64,000 nt of DNA from Azospirillum oryzae (GTDB taxonomy: Bacteria > Pseudomonadota > Alphaproteobacteria > Azospirillales > Azospirillaceae): the NCBI RefSeq assembly GCF_900177515.1, contig NZ_FXAK01000002.1, positions 218,501 to 282,500 of the forward strand, given 5' to 3'. The translations under genes and the position numbers were made by a program. The notes under the pieces are model-generated. The model worked only from the letters and a program-made list of their open reading frames with translations. It did no database searches and had not been told where the DNA came from. Of the stretch, positions 38,611-47,336 are shown piece after piece; the stretch's first letter is position 1, and each line of letters starts with the position of its first letter.

Positions 38611-39072
38611 GCGGCTCTTTGAAGAGAAGCCAAGCCTTGATTTTCTTCACCCTGCCGCTCACCCGCTTCGGAGAATAACGTTCACATACATCGGTGGGCC
38701 GTCGACGCAAAGCCGGCGGCCCATACGACATTGTGAAGGTACCGGTAACATGGCTGGAACGTACCGGCCGTTGAACGGAAAGCCTTCCATGGCCTTGCTT
38801 GTATCCGGCCTTTGCGGCTTTTGAGGCCGCGAAGGCGATCTCTGGATCGCCACTGGCAGCCGACTGTATCGCAAACCGCGATCACGCCTGCCGATTGGTG
38901 CCGTCACCAGCCGCGCTCCTATGCTCATTGAAGACCTGTTGCCTGATGCCCGCCAGATAACCAAGACGGTTAATCGGAGGGCATTTTCCGTTTACGTTCA
39001 GCTATACTGCTGCCGTGGCACACATGTAATTTCCCACACTTGCGCCATAGGATTTGAACAAAGGATTTGCAA
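38611..39072. other. less GC-rich intergenic region
   Basis: This 462-base gap has lower GC than the rest of the window. It holds a small hairpin (GGCGATC / GATCGCC at 38834-38851) and possible short frames without convincing support. With the next two genes it forms a compositionally distinct patch, a sign of recent acquisition. Confidence 0.55.
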
Positions 39073-39288
39073 ATGGAAGCGATTGATCTATTGCGTTTGG
39101 TCTTGATTTTCGGACTGGTTTATGGTGCATGGCGCGGCTGGAGAGCGCTTCCATCACCCGTTATTCTTAAAGGAAAACGTTATTACCGCCAACCCGATGG
39201 AACATACCGGACGATCGGAGGGCGAAGAGTGAGGGACCGTGAACTTATAATCGCTCTTGCTGCAGCAAACAATGAGTACTCCAAGTAA
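39073..39288 (+). CDS. small membrane-anchored protein of unknown function
   Basis: A 71-aa protein with an N-terminal hydrophobic segment (LLRLVLIFGLVYGAW) and a basic C-terminal part with YYRQPDGTYRTIGGRRV, a motif seen in short uncharacterised alphaproteobacterial membrane proteins. AAAGGA precedes the ATG. It is 40 bases before the ankyrin gene and probably co-transcribed. Codon use is less GC-rich than the neighbours. Confidence 0.65.
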   Translation: MEAIDLLRLVLIFGLVYGAWRGWRALPSPVILKGKRYYRQPDGTYRTIGGRRVRDRELIIALAAANNEYSK

Positions 39289-39328
39289 AAGCACGTGATG
39301 ACGTATATATTTTCCGCATCGAGGAGAG

Positions 39329-40129
39329 ATGATGAGGTTCCTGACAATAGCCGTACTGTCGGTGATTGTGCTCAACAGCGCGCCTGTGTATGCCGATGAC
39401 TGGAACGATCTTTATGGCGCACTCAACTCTGCAATGTGGCAACAGAATGACCAAAAACTGATCGCCCTCCTCGAACAAGGCGTTGATATCAACACCCGGA
39501 ACGGTGACGGCTGGACCCTGCTGCACATCGCATCCGACCAAGGAAAGACCGCTTTCGTAAGCCTGCTGCTCAACCGTGGAGCCGACCCTACGATCAAGAC
39601 CAACTACGGCAAGACGGCATTTGACGTTGCCGGTTCCGCTCAGATCAAGCGGATGCTGACCGACGCGATGGCTGCTCGCGGTGGCGGCGGATTGCCATCC
39701 TTTGATCCTGCCAAGGCCTGGACGGAAGCTCGCTGGGCTATCGAGTACAATCAGCAGGATGAGTTGGCGCGACTTCTCGACACGGGGTTGGATGTAAACG
39801 CCCGCAACAGCGATGGATGGACGCTGCTGATGGTCGCCGCCTGGAAAGGTAATTTGAGAAGTGTGGAATATCTGGTCGGACGTGGTGCAGATCAACGCGC
39901 GCGAAACAACGAGGGAGAAACAGCCGCTCAACTTACCTCTGACCCCAATGTGCAAGCGCTTCTAGGTGGTGAAAAGAAAGTCACTCCGCCGCCAACCCAA
40001 GACAACTATTGCACGCGTATGTATCACGAGGCGACGCGCTTGTGCGATTCGGGCAGTGCTGGAAGCTTTTGCCGTATTAGAGCGGCAAACAACGCCCAGG
40101 AATGCAAGAGGACGGGACGCTGGCCCTAA
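39329..40129 (+). CDS. exported ankyrin-repeat protein
   Basis: A 266-aa protein with a signal peptide (residues 1-22, ending PVYADD). Two ankyrin clusters follow: about residues 32-105 (GVDINTRNGDGWTLLHIASDQG and NRGADPTIKTNYGKTAFDVA) and about 145-215 (GLDVNARNSDGWTLLMVAAWKG). The tail has four cysteines (CTRMY, LCDSG, FCRIR, ECKRT) that could form disulfides. GAGGAG precedes a double ATG; either may start. Probably a periplasmic protein-interaction module, e.g. of a toxin/immunity or envelope system; no partner is visible. The gene is less GC-rich than the genome norm. Confidence 0.8.
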   Translation: MMRFLTIAVLSVIVLNSAPVYADDWNDLYGALNSAMWQQNDQKLIALLEQGVDINTRNGDGWTLLHIASDQGKTAFVSLLLNRGADPTIKTNYGKTAFDVAGSAQIKRMLTDAMAARGGGGLPSFDPAKAWTEARWAIEYNQQDELARLLDTGLDVNARNSDGWTLLMVAAWKGNLRSVEYLVGRGADQRARNNEGETAAQLTSDPNVQALLGGEKKVTPPPTQDNYCTRMYHEATRLCDSGSAGSFCRIRAANNAQECKRTGRWP

Positions 40130-40163
40130 TCACATATGCTACACGACAGTCCTGCCGGCGCGC

Positions 40164-40688
40164 CTACTCCCCGATCGGAGCCCCGCGGAAGTTCAGCAGG
40201 CTCGGCGCCTTGTCGATGATCTCCTCCAGGATCAGCGATGCCGTTTCCAGATCGCGGTCCAGGTCCGGCCCCAGCTTGCCGGCATAGTTGGGCCGCTTCA
40301 GCTTTTCCGCCGCGTCGTGCAGGCTGCGCAGCTCCGCGACGAAAATCTCGCGCGCGCCCATCGGCAGGATCGGGTTCGCCGACAGCACGAAGAAGAAGCG
40401 CATGCTGGCGCGCACCAGAAGCGCCAGCATCACCATGTCCAGCTTCTCGAACTGGTCGCGCAGGTCGTCGGAGCGGGCATCGACCAGATTGCGCATGCGC
40501 TGCTCGATCAGGATGACCAGCGCCTGGAACTCGCCGACCTTGTCGCGGAAGTCGCGATAGGCGCCGAAGCTGTGCTTGCTCGCCTCATGCTCGGCCAGCT
40601 GGGCCAGCTTCGACGCTTCACGGCACTGGCGCTCCAGCGCGCCCAGCAGTTCCTTGACCTCGGCTCGGGTGTATTGGCGCTTGCTCAT
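40164..40688 (-). CDS. hypothetical helical protein
   Basis: A 174-aa soluble protein, almost entirely alpha-helical and charged (RAEVKELLGALERQCREASK). The middle has one hydrophobic patch (MVMLALLVRASMRFFFVLSA) that may be a core helix or a membrane segment. No family was recognised. It is convergent with the ankyrin gene and followed on the same strand by emrB, with an 81-base gap. Confidence 0.65.
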   Translation of the reverse strand: MSKRQYTRAEVKELLGALERQCREASKLAQLAEHEASKHSFGAYRDFRDKVGEFQALVILIEQRMRNLVDARSDDLRDQFEKLDMVMLALLVRASMRFFFVLSANPILPMGAREIFVAELRSLHDAAEKLKRPNYAGKLGPDLDRDLETASLILEEIIDKAPSLLNFRGAPIGE

Positions 40689-40769
40689 GGGGCTCGGCAG
40701 AGTTCGGACGGGCGTTCAGTCGATCCGTGAAGCTATAGCACAACCCACGGGCTGCAACCTATCCCGTGC

Positions 40770-42323
40770 TCAGTGATCCGCCTTCACCGGCCCGCCCGGC
40801 CGGCGCACCAGCGGCATGAACAGCAGGGCACCGAAGAACACCGCCGACATCAGCAGCATGGCGTCGTTGAAGGTCAGGATCAGCGCCTCGCGCTGGAGCA
40901 GCCCGACCAGCCGGGCCATCGCGGCGGCGGTGGGATCGGCCACCAGCCCGTCGAAGCGCTGGCTCAGGTTGTCGACCATCTGCTGCACCTCCGGCCGGGC
41001 GAGGTTCATGTTGTCGCCGAGCCGGTTCAGATGCAGCGCGTTGCGGTCGGTCAGCACCGTGTTGATCGCCGCCAGCCCGATGGCGCCGCCCAGGTTGCGC
41101 ATCAGGTTGTACAGGCCCGACGCGTTCTTCAGCTTGTCCGGCGGCAGGGTACCCAGCGCCACGCTGTTGATCGGGATGAAGCACAGCATCAGCGACATGC
41201 CGCGCACCGCCTGCGGCAGGAACAGCTCCCAGAAGCCTGTCTCGGCGGTGAAGTGGCTGTTCAGCCAGACGCCGGTGCCGAACAGGATCAGCCCGAGCGC
41301 CAGCATGGCGCGCAGGTCCATCCGCTTCGACAGGGCGCCGGCAATCGGGGCCGACATGAACTGGAAGGCGCCGGTCACGAACATGATCTCGCCGATCTGC
41401 AGGCTGTTGAAGCCGCGCACGCGGGCCAGGAACAGCGGCTGCAGATAGACCGAGCCGTAGAGGCCGATGCCGAGGATGAAGCTGTAGAGCGACCCGATTG
41501 CGAAGTTGCGGTCGGCGAAGGCGCGCAGTTCCACGATGGGATTGCGGTAGGACAGCACCCGCCAGAAGAATCCGACGGCGGAGACGGCCGCCACCACGGC
41601 CAGCACGAAGATCGCCTCGTCGTCGAACCAGTCGTTCCGCGGCCCCTCCTCCACCACATATTCCAGGCTGCCCAGGAAGGCGGCCATCAGCGCCAGCCCG
41701 ACGAAATCGAAGCCCTTGCGCAGTTCGGGGTTCGGCCGGTCGACATCGACCAGGAACCAGACCAGCGAGGTCACCAGGATTCCGGGAATGACGTTGGCCA
41801 GGAACAGCCAATGCCAGGACATGTGCTGCGTCAGGTAGCCGCCCAGGGTCGGGCCGATGGTCGGCGCCATGGTGGCGACCAGACCCATCATCACCGACAC
41901 GCCCGCCCGCTTCTCCGGCGGGAAGATCATGAAGCTGGTGGCGAACACCGTCGGGATCATGGCGCCGCCGATGAAGCCCTGCAGCGCGCGCCAGACGATC
42001 ATCGATTCGATGCCGCCGGCAAAGGCGCAGGCGACGCTGGTCAGGGTGAAGCCGGCGGCGGCCACGGTGAACAGCACGCGCGTCGACAGGATGCGCGACA
42101 GGATGCCCGACAGCGGGATCATCACGACCTCCGCGATCAGGTAGGAGGTCTGCACCCACGAGATCTCGTCGGCGCTGGCCGCCAAGCCCGCCTGGATTTC
42201 CGACAGCGAGCTGGAGACGATCTGGATGTCGAGGATCGCCATGAACATGCCAACGACCATCGCGAAGAAGCCGGCGATGTCGCGGGATGTGAGCGGGCGC
42301 ATGCCCTGGGCCGGTGTCGCCAT
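40770..42323 (-). CDS. emrB: DHA2-family multidrug efflux permease (EmrB-like)
   Basis: A 517-aa major facilitator with about 14 membrane segments, the DHA2 length. It shows the N-terminal FMAILDIQIVSSSLSEIQ motif, WVQTSYLIAEVVMIPLSG in segment 2, and the antiporter motif region MAPTIGPTLGGYLTQHMSW. It forms an inner-membrane/periplasmic efflux unit with the EmrA-like adaptor encoded just upstream. ATG at 42323 gives the family N-terminus. The pair is transcribed away from a TetR gene, with two palindromic operators between. Confidence 0.92.
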   Translation of the reverse strand: MATPAQGMRPLTSRDIAGFFAMVVGMFMAILDIQIVSSSLSEIQAGLAASADEISWVQTSYLIAEVVMIPLSGILSRILSTRVLFTVAAAGFTLTSVACAFAGGIESMIVWRALQGFIGGAMIPTVFATSFMIFPPEKRAGVSVMMGLVATMAPTIGPTLGGYLTQHMSWHWLFLANVIPGILVTSLVWFLVDVDRPNPELRKGFDFVGLALMAAFLGSLEYVVEEGPRNDWFDDEAIFVLAVVAAVSAVGFFWRVLSYRNPIVELRAFADRNFAIGSLYSFILGIGLYGSVYLQPLFLARVRGFNSLQIGEIMFVTGAFQFMSAPIAGALSKRMDLRAMLALGLILFGTGVWLNSHFTAETGFWELFLPQAVRGMSLMLCFIPINSVALGTLPPDKLKNASGLYNLMRNLGGAIGLAAINTVLTDRNALHLNRLGDNMNLARPEVQQMVDNLSQRFDGLVADPTAAAMARLVGLLQREALILTFNDAMLLMSAVFFGALLFMPLVRRPGGPVKADH

Positions 42324-42471
42324 GGAACCGCTGCCTTCCGTCGCGGCCGAACGACTGCCGCCCCCAAATGGAGGGAGCGCGGCTCCGGCCTGAATGTCAC
42401 TCGGATTGAAGGCGGGAACGCCGCCCCCGAAGGGGGGAGAAGGGGCGGCGCCCCCGCCGGAGCGTGACCGC

Positions 42472-43581
42472 CTACTTGGCGGCCACCGCCTGCTTGTCGG
42501 ACAGCGCGCCGAACACGCCGCCGCTCGCCACATGCGGCGCAGCATCGGCACCGCGGGTGTCGACCTCCGCCTCCACCGACAGGCCCGGACGCAGCAGGCC
42601 GGCCAGCGCGTTGTCACGCGGCAGGGCGATCCGCACCGGCACCCGCTGCACGATCTTGGTGAAGTTGCCGGTCGCGTTCTCCGGCGGCAGCAGCGAGAAC
42701 TTCGACCCAGACGCCGGGGCGAAGCTCTCCACGGTGCCCGTCAGATGGCGGTCGGGGAAAGCATCGACGGAGATGCTGACCTGCTGGCCGGGGCGCATGT
42801 GCGCCAGCTGGGTCTCCTTGAAGTTGGCGACCACATAGACGTCGGGCAGCGGCACCAGCGACAGCAGTTGCACCCCCGGCCGGGCATATTGGCCGACCTG
42901 GACGCCGCGGTTGCCGATCACGCCATCGACCGGCGCGCGGATCACGGTGTTGTCCAGGTCGTTGCGCGCGGTCTGCAGCGTCGCCTGGGCCTGGGCCAGA
43001 TGGGCCTCCGTCTCGGTCCGGGTCGCGTGCAGGACGTTGACCTGCTCGTTCTCCGACGCCAGCGCCGCCCGCGCCTTCGCCACCTGGGCCACCGCCTTGC
43101 GCAGGTCGGCGTCGGCGGTCTCCAGCTTCTGGCGGCTGGTCCAGCTGTCGCTGGCCAGCGACCGGCTGCGCTCGAACTCCTGCTGGGCGCGGCGCTGTTC
43201 GGCCTCGGCGCTCGCCAGCGTGGCTGCGGCTTGGTCGATCACCGTGCGCTGAAGCTCCAGCTTGCTGTCCAGCGTGCCGAGCGCCGCCTTCTGCGCGGTG
43301 ACGGCGGCTTCGGCCTCCGCCACCTTGGCACGGAAGTCCTGGTCGTCCAGCACCGCCAGCACGTCGCCCGTCCGCACCAGTTGGTTTTCCGCGACCTTCA
43401 CGTCGCGGACATAAGCGGAAATCTTCGGGCTGACGACGGTGATGTCGCTCTGCACATAGGCATTGTCGGTCGACTCCAGGAACCGGCCCGTGGTCCACCA
43501 ATGTTCGCCGGCGACGGCGCCACCCGCCAGCACAGCCAGCGCAACGCCCGACAGCACGATCTTCCGTACGCCATTCGCCAT
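42472..43581 (-). CDS. emrA: membrane fusion protein of an EmrAB-type efflux pump
   Basis: A 369-aa periplasmic adaptor. It has an N-terminal signal anchor (KIVLSGVALAVLAGGAVAG), the biotinyl-lipoyl-like halves (STDNAYVQSDITVVSPKISAYV and DNTVIRAPVDGVIGNRGVQVGQ) around a long coiled-coil hairpin (about residues 90-190), and a beta-barrel domain. It bridges EmrB to an outer-membrane channel not encoded here. A proline/glycine-rich 148-base gap separates it from emrB. Its promoter region holds two TetR-type palindromes. Confidence 0.9.
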   Translation of the reverse strand: MANGVRKIVLSGVALAVLAGGAVAGEHWWTTGRFLESTDNAYVQSDITVVSPKISAYVRDVKVAENQLVRTGDVLAVLDDQDFRAKVAEAEAAVTAQKAALGTLDSKLELQRTVIDQAAATLASAEAEQRRAQQEFERSRSLASDSWTSRQKLETADADLRKAVAQVAKARAALASENEQVNVLHATRTETEAHLAQAQATLQTARNDLDNTVIRAPVDGVIGNRGVQVGQYARPGVQLLSLVPLPDVYVVANFKETQLAHMRPGQQVSISVDAFPDRHLTGTVESFAPASGSKFSLLPPENATGNFTKIVQRVPVRIALPRDNALAGLLRPGLSVEAEVDTRGADAAPHVASGGVFGALSDKQAVAAK

Positions 43582-43657
43582 TGTCTCTATCCCCAATCCA
43601 CCGCGGTCCGATTCGCAGTCCCGCCGATGCGCTCTTGCCGGCGCCGTCACGGAAAAG

Positions 43658-43676
43658 AAACTGAACCGTTCAGTTT
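43658..43676. promoter_or_regulatory. TetR operator 1 (emrA side)
   Basis: AAACTGAAC-C-GTTCAGTTT is a perfect 9+9 palindrome in the divergent emrA-tetR region, 77 bases before the emrA start. It is the best-formed candidate site for the adjacent TetR regulator. Confidence 0.82.
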
Positions 43677-43721
43677 AGTCTTGCCGGAAGATGGCGGACG
43701 GCCTATCTCTTGTCAAGACCG

Positions 43722-43738
43722 AACTGAACGGTTTAGTT
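43722..43738. promoter_or_regulatory. TetR operator 2 (tetR side)
   Basis: AACTGAAC-G-GTTTAGTT repeats the operator 1 arms with one mismatch, 46 bases away. Two sites suggest repression of both divergent transcripts. Confidence 0.78.
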
Positions 43739-43849
43739 TTTGGCAATTGGTGTCAGGGGGCTTGTCGAGCGATGCGGAACGCGGTAGGGGCCAGGAACAT
43801 GGACCGAGGCAGCATGGACTCTGGCAACATGGACTCTGGCGAGGCGCGC

Positions 43850-44479
43850 ATGACCACCTTGGTTGCCCCCACTCCCGAAGCAGGATCGAAGCCGGCCCAG
43901 ATCATGGAGGCCGCAGGCACCCTGTTCCTGGACCATGGTTACAGCGCCGTCAGCATGGATGCCGTCGCCAAGAAGGCGAACGTGTCCAAGGCGACCCTGT
44001 ACGCGCATTTCGGCAGCAAGGAGGAGCTGTTCCGGGCGATGGTCGCCTGCGAATGCGCGAACTCCGTCATGAGCAGCGTCTGGGACGAGGCGATGGACCT
44101 GCCGGCGGCGGACGGCCTGCGCCTGATCGGTCGCACCTTCGTCCGCTTCATCGCCTCGCCGAAGGCGCTGGGGGTCTACCGGATGGTGCTGGGCGAGGTG
44201 CTGCGCCAGCCCCAGCTTGCCCAGGCCTTCTATGAAAGCGGCCCGGCCGAGACCTTTCAGCGCGCCCGGCAGTTCATGGCCCATATGGCGGACAAGGGCG
44301 AGTTGGCGATCACCGACTGCGACCTCGCCACCCACCAGTTCTTCGGGCTGCTGAAGGCCAACATGCACATGAAGCTGCTGCTGTGCCTGAGCGAACGGCC
44401 GAGCGACGAGGAACTGGAACGCTATGTCGACGCCGCCGTCGACCTGTTCGCCAAGGGCTACGCCCCGGACAGGAGCTGA
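43850..44479 (+). CDS. TetR/AcrR family repressor of the EmrAB pump
   Basis: A 209-aa regulator with the N-terminal DNA-binding helices (MEAAGTLFLDHGYSAVSMD and ANVSKATLYAHFGSKEELF) and a helical ligand domain of AcrR-like type. It is divergent from emrAB and sits beside two near-identical palindromes, so it likely represses the pump and itself and is released by pump substrates. ATG at 43850 is chosen for the family N-terminus; in-frame ATGs at 43799, 43814 and 43829 also exist. Confidence 0.88.
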   Translation: MTTLVAPTPEAGSKPAQIMEAAGTLFLDHGYSAVSMDAVAKKANVSKATLYAHFGSKEELFRAMVACECANSVMSSVWDEAMDLPAADGLRLIGRTFVRFIASPKALGVYRMVLGEVLRQPQLAQAFYESGPAETFQRARQFMAHMADKGELAITDCDLATHQFFGLLKANMHMKLLLCLSERPSDEELERYVDAAVDLFAKGYAPDRS

Positions 44480-44637
44480 CGGCAAGCGTTCAAAACGCAC
44501 GGTTGGCGACAGCGGCAATCGAGAGACACTAACCGGGAATCCACGCGCAGAATTCGCCCCTTCGGCTTGTCACCGGCAAAGGCTTCCTATAGCGTGCCGA
44601 AGGCATACCCGCGTAACGGTGCGTGACGGATTCGCCG

Positions 44638-45831
44638 ATGGATTATGAGACCAATTTCATCGCGCAGGTCATCACCGTCATTGGCTTTGCCGTCGGGCTG
44701 TCGATCGTCGTTGCCTCCGGCCGTTATCCCCGGCACATCCGCGAATCCCTGCGCGCTTATTCTTATGGAAAATTCCTGCTGGGGTCCGCTTTCCTCATCG
44801 CCGGACTGCGTGCCGGTCAGGCGCCGGAACTGCTGATTCCGCTCGCCAACGGGATCGGGCTGGCGGGACTGACGATGAACTACACCAGCGTCCGCCATCT
44901 GCAGAGCCGTCCGGCCTGGCCCTATCTGCCGGCGGTCGTCGGGCTGGGGGTGGCATCGCTCTGCCTGCTGCTTCTTCTTGCCGGCGGCGGCATCGCGTCG
45001 GTCCGCATCCTGACGAGCGCGGCAACCTGCGCGGTGTTGTTGGGCATCGCGTACGAGGTGCTTGTCCGCTACGAAGGACGCGGAGTCCCCCATTATGTCA
45101 CCGGAGTGCTGTGCACCGCGCTCGTTACGGTCTATCTGGTCCGTATGACCGCCGGCATGACACAGGAGGAGGCGCCGGTCGCCCACATGCTGGATGACCG
45201 CGTGGAACGGATAACCTTCCTGCTGTCGCTGTTGGGGACCGTGATCGGAGCGATCAACTATGTCCTGATGGCCAGCGACGAGTTCAATCGCGAGCTGTCG
45301 AAACTCGCCCACACCGATGGGCTGACCGGCGCCCTGAACCGCCGCCGCCTGTTCGAAATGGGCGAGGTGGAATTCCGCCGGGCCCGTCGCTATGGCCGGG
45401 ATCTGACCGTGCTGGTCCTCGACATCGACCGCTTCAAATCGATCAACGACCGCGCCGGCCACCCCTTCGGTGACCGGGTGATCCAGGCGGTGGCCGACTG
45501 CTGCACCGGACAGATCCGGCGCGAGGACGCGTTGGGCAGGATCGGCGGGGAGGAATTCGCCATCCTGTTGCCCGAAACCGGGGCGGAGGCCGGCCGGATG
45601 CTGGCCGAGCGGCTGCGCGGCGCCATCGAACGGCAGCTGGCCCAGCTCGGCGCCGAGGCCGGGGTGACGGTGACCTGCAGCATCGGCGGCGTCAGCCTGA
45701 CCAGGGCGCACAGCGAGTTTTCCGACCTGATGGCCCAGTCGGACAGCGCCCTATATGACGCCAAGCATGCCGGGCGCAATCAGGTGCGCTTCTTCCCCGA
45801 AGCGGCGCATCCGGTGCCCATGCCGGCCTGA
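44638..45831 (+). CDS. membrane-bound diguanylate cyclase
   Basis: A 397-aa protein with an N-terminal membrane region of about six or seven segments (about residues 5-210) and a C-terminal GGDEF domain (about 225-390). The active-site motif is GGEEF. The inhibitory I-site RxxD is present five residues before it (RRED-ALGRI-GGEEF), so c-di-GMP feedback is expected. The LAHTDGLTGALNRR start of the domain is intact. The N-terminal region resembles the membrane sensor part of uncharacterised proteobacterial cyclases; ligand unknown. GTG at 44623 is an alternative start. It stands alone before rodA. Confidence 0.88.
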   Translation: MDYETNFIAQVITVIGFAVGLSIVVASGRYPRHIRESLRAYSYGKFLLGSAFLIAGLRAGQAPELLIPLANGIGLAGLTMNYTSVRHLQSRPAWPYLPAVVGLGVASLCLLLLLAGGGIASVRILTSAATCAVLLGIAYEVLVRYEGRGVPHYVTGVLCTALVTVYLVRMTAGMTQEEAPVAHMLDDRVERITFLLSLLGTVIGAINYVLMASDEFNRELSKLAHTDGLTGALNRRRLFEMGEVEFRRARRYGRDLTVLVLDIDRFKSINDRAGHPFGDRVIQAVADCCTGQIRREDALGRIGGEEFAILLPETGAEAGRMLAERLRGAIERQLAQLGAEAGVTVTCSIGGVSLTRAHSEFSDLMAQSDSALYDAKHAGRNQVRFFPEAAHPVPMPA

Positions 45832-46021
45832 CGCCCGCCTGATCCGGCAAGCGGGGCCGGTTAGAAAAAACGGCCGGCGCACGGCCGCCTTTACCCGCGC
45901 GACCGCTTGCCGCATTATCCGCGCCGGTACCCCCGGACGGTTTGCCCCGCCCGATCTTTCGGGGTCCGATCCGCCGGGTCCGATCCGGCTCCGTCCCTTC
46001 CGGCAACATCGGCGTAAGGTC

Positions 46022-47188
46022 GTGGTTCTTTCCAATCTCGGCTCCGGCGGCCTGGAGCCGCAGCGGTCGCAGCTGACGCTCGGCACGAAATTCAGGCTCA
46101 TCAACTGGGGGCTGGTCCTGCTGATCTGCACGATCACCGGGGTCGGCGTCGGGCTGCTCTATTCCGCCGCCGGCGGCCATTGGAAGCCCTGGGCACAGCC
46201 GCAGCTGGTCCGCGCCATTCCCGGCCTTGTCCTGATGCTGGGCATCGCGCTGGTCGACATCCGCCACCTGATGAAATCGGCCTATGTCATCTTCTTCGTC
46301 ATGCTCTGCCTGCTGATCGCGGTGGAACTGATGGGCCGCATTGGCATGGGCGCGCAGCGCTGGATCGACCTCGGCTTCTTCCAGCTGCAGCCGTCGGAGC
46401 TGATGAAGCCGGCGCTGACGCTGGCGCTCGCCCGCTATTTCCATGGGGTGACGCTGGACCAGATCGGCCGCCCGCTGCTGCTGATCCCGCCCCTGCTGCT
46501 GGTCTTCACGCCGGTGGCCTTCGTGCTGATGCAGCCGAACCTCGGCACCTCGCTGCTGCTCATCATGGGCAGCGGCGCCATCTTCTTCGCCGCCGGCGTC
46601 CGGGTCTGGAAGTTCCTGCTGGTGATCGGCGGCGGCCTCAGTGCCATCCCGATCGCCTGGGAGTTCCTGCACGATTACCAGAAGCAGCGCGTCTACACCT
46701 TCCTCGATCCGGAGACCGATCCGCTCGGCGCCGGCTACAATATCCTTCAGTCGAAGATCGCGCTGGGCTCCGGCGGGCTGTTCGGCAAGGGATTCATGTC
46801 CGGCTCGCAGAGCCAGCTGATGTTCCTGCCGGAAAAGCACACCGACTTCATCTTCGTCGTCCTGGCGGAGGAATTCGGCATGGTCGGCGCCGCCACGCTG
46901 CTGGCGCTCTATGTTCTGCTGTTCATCTATGGCTGGGTCATCGCGCTGAACAGCCGCAGCCAGTTCGGCCGGCTGGTCGCCGTCGGCATGACGGCGCAGT
47001 TCTTCCTCTACGTCTTCGTCAACGTGGCGATGGTGATGGGGCTGATCCCGGTCGTCGGCATCCCGCTGCCGCTGGTGTCCTATGGCGGCTCGGCGATGAT
47101 GACGCTGATGATCGGCGTCGGCCTGCTGCTGAGCATGTCGGTCCACCGCGACGTGCGGATCCCCAAAAGCGGCGTGACCGACGTCTGA
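46022..47188 (+). CDS. rodA: rod-shape peptidoglycan polymerase RodA
   Basis: A 388-aa SEDS-family glycosyltransferase with about ten membrane segments, which polymerises lipid II in elongation complexes with PBP2. Conserved segments: GAQRWIDLGFFQLQPSELMK, MQPNLGTSLLL, GLFGKGFMSGSQSQ and PEKHTDFIFVVLAEEFGMVG. GTG at 46022 is used because it gives a family-like N-terminus and follows AAGG; an in-frame ATG at 45755 lies inside the preceding cyclase gene. It is not joined to mreBCD or mrdA here. RodA rather than FtsW is favoured by KHTDFIFVVLAEE. Confidence 0.9.
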   Translation: MVLSNLGSGGLEPQRSQLTLGTKFRLINWGLVLLICTITGVGVGLLYSAAGGHWKPWAQPQLVRAIPGLVLMLGIALVDIRHLMKSAYVIFFVMLCLLIAVELMGRIGMGAQRWIDLGFFQLQPSELMKPALTLALARYFHGVTLDQIGRPLLLIPPLLLVFTPVAFVLMQPNLGTSLLLIMGSGAIFFAAGVRVWKFLLVIGGGLSAIPIAWEFLHDYQKQRVYTFLDPETDPLGAGYNILQSKIALGSGGLFGKGFMSGSQSQLMFLPEKHTDFIFVVLAEEFGMVGAATLLALYVLLFIYGWVIALNSRSQFGRLVAVGMTAQFFLYVFVNVAMVMGLIPVVGIPLPLVSYGGSAMMTLMIGVGLLLSMSVHRDVRIPKSGVTDV

Positions 47189-47336
47189 CGGTCCGATGCG
47201 TATCGCCTGAGGTACGCCGGCCAGCGGGCGGGTGCACCCCGCCCGCGCGGTTGCCTCCCCGCCCTGCTCTCGCGATATCGGGGTGGAGGCCGACCGAAAT
47301 TTCGGGTCGGCCCGGCAGCAGCGGGAGGAACCGGCC

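Noticed and set aside
38750..38824. Possible 24-aa gene in the less GC-rich intergenic region
   Set aside because: Weak ribosome site, no hydrophobic or conserved feature; listed only as part of the intergenic region.
42350..42470. GC-rich repeat-like stretch between emrB and emrA
   Set aside because: Contains short C/G runs and GGCGG motifs but no core shared with the REP-like elements; could be a local hairpin only.
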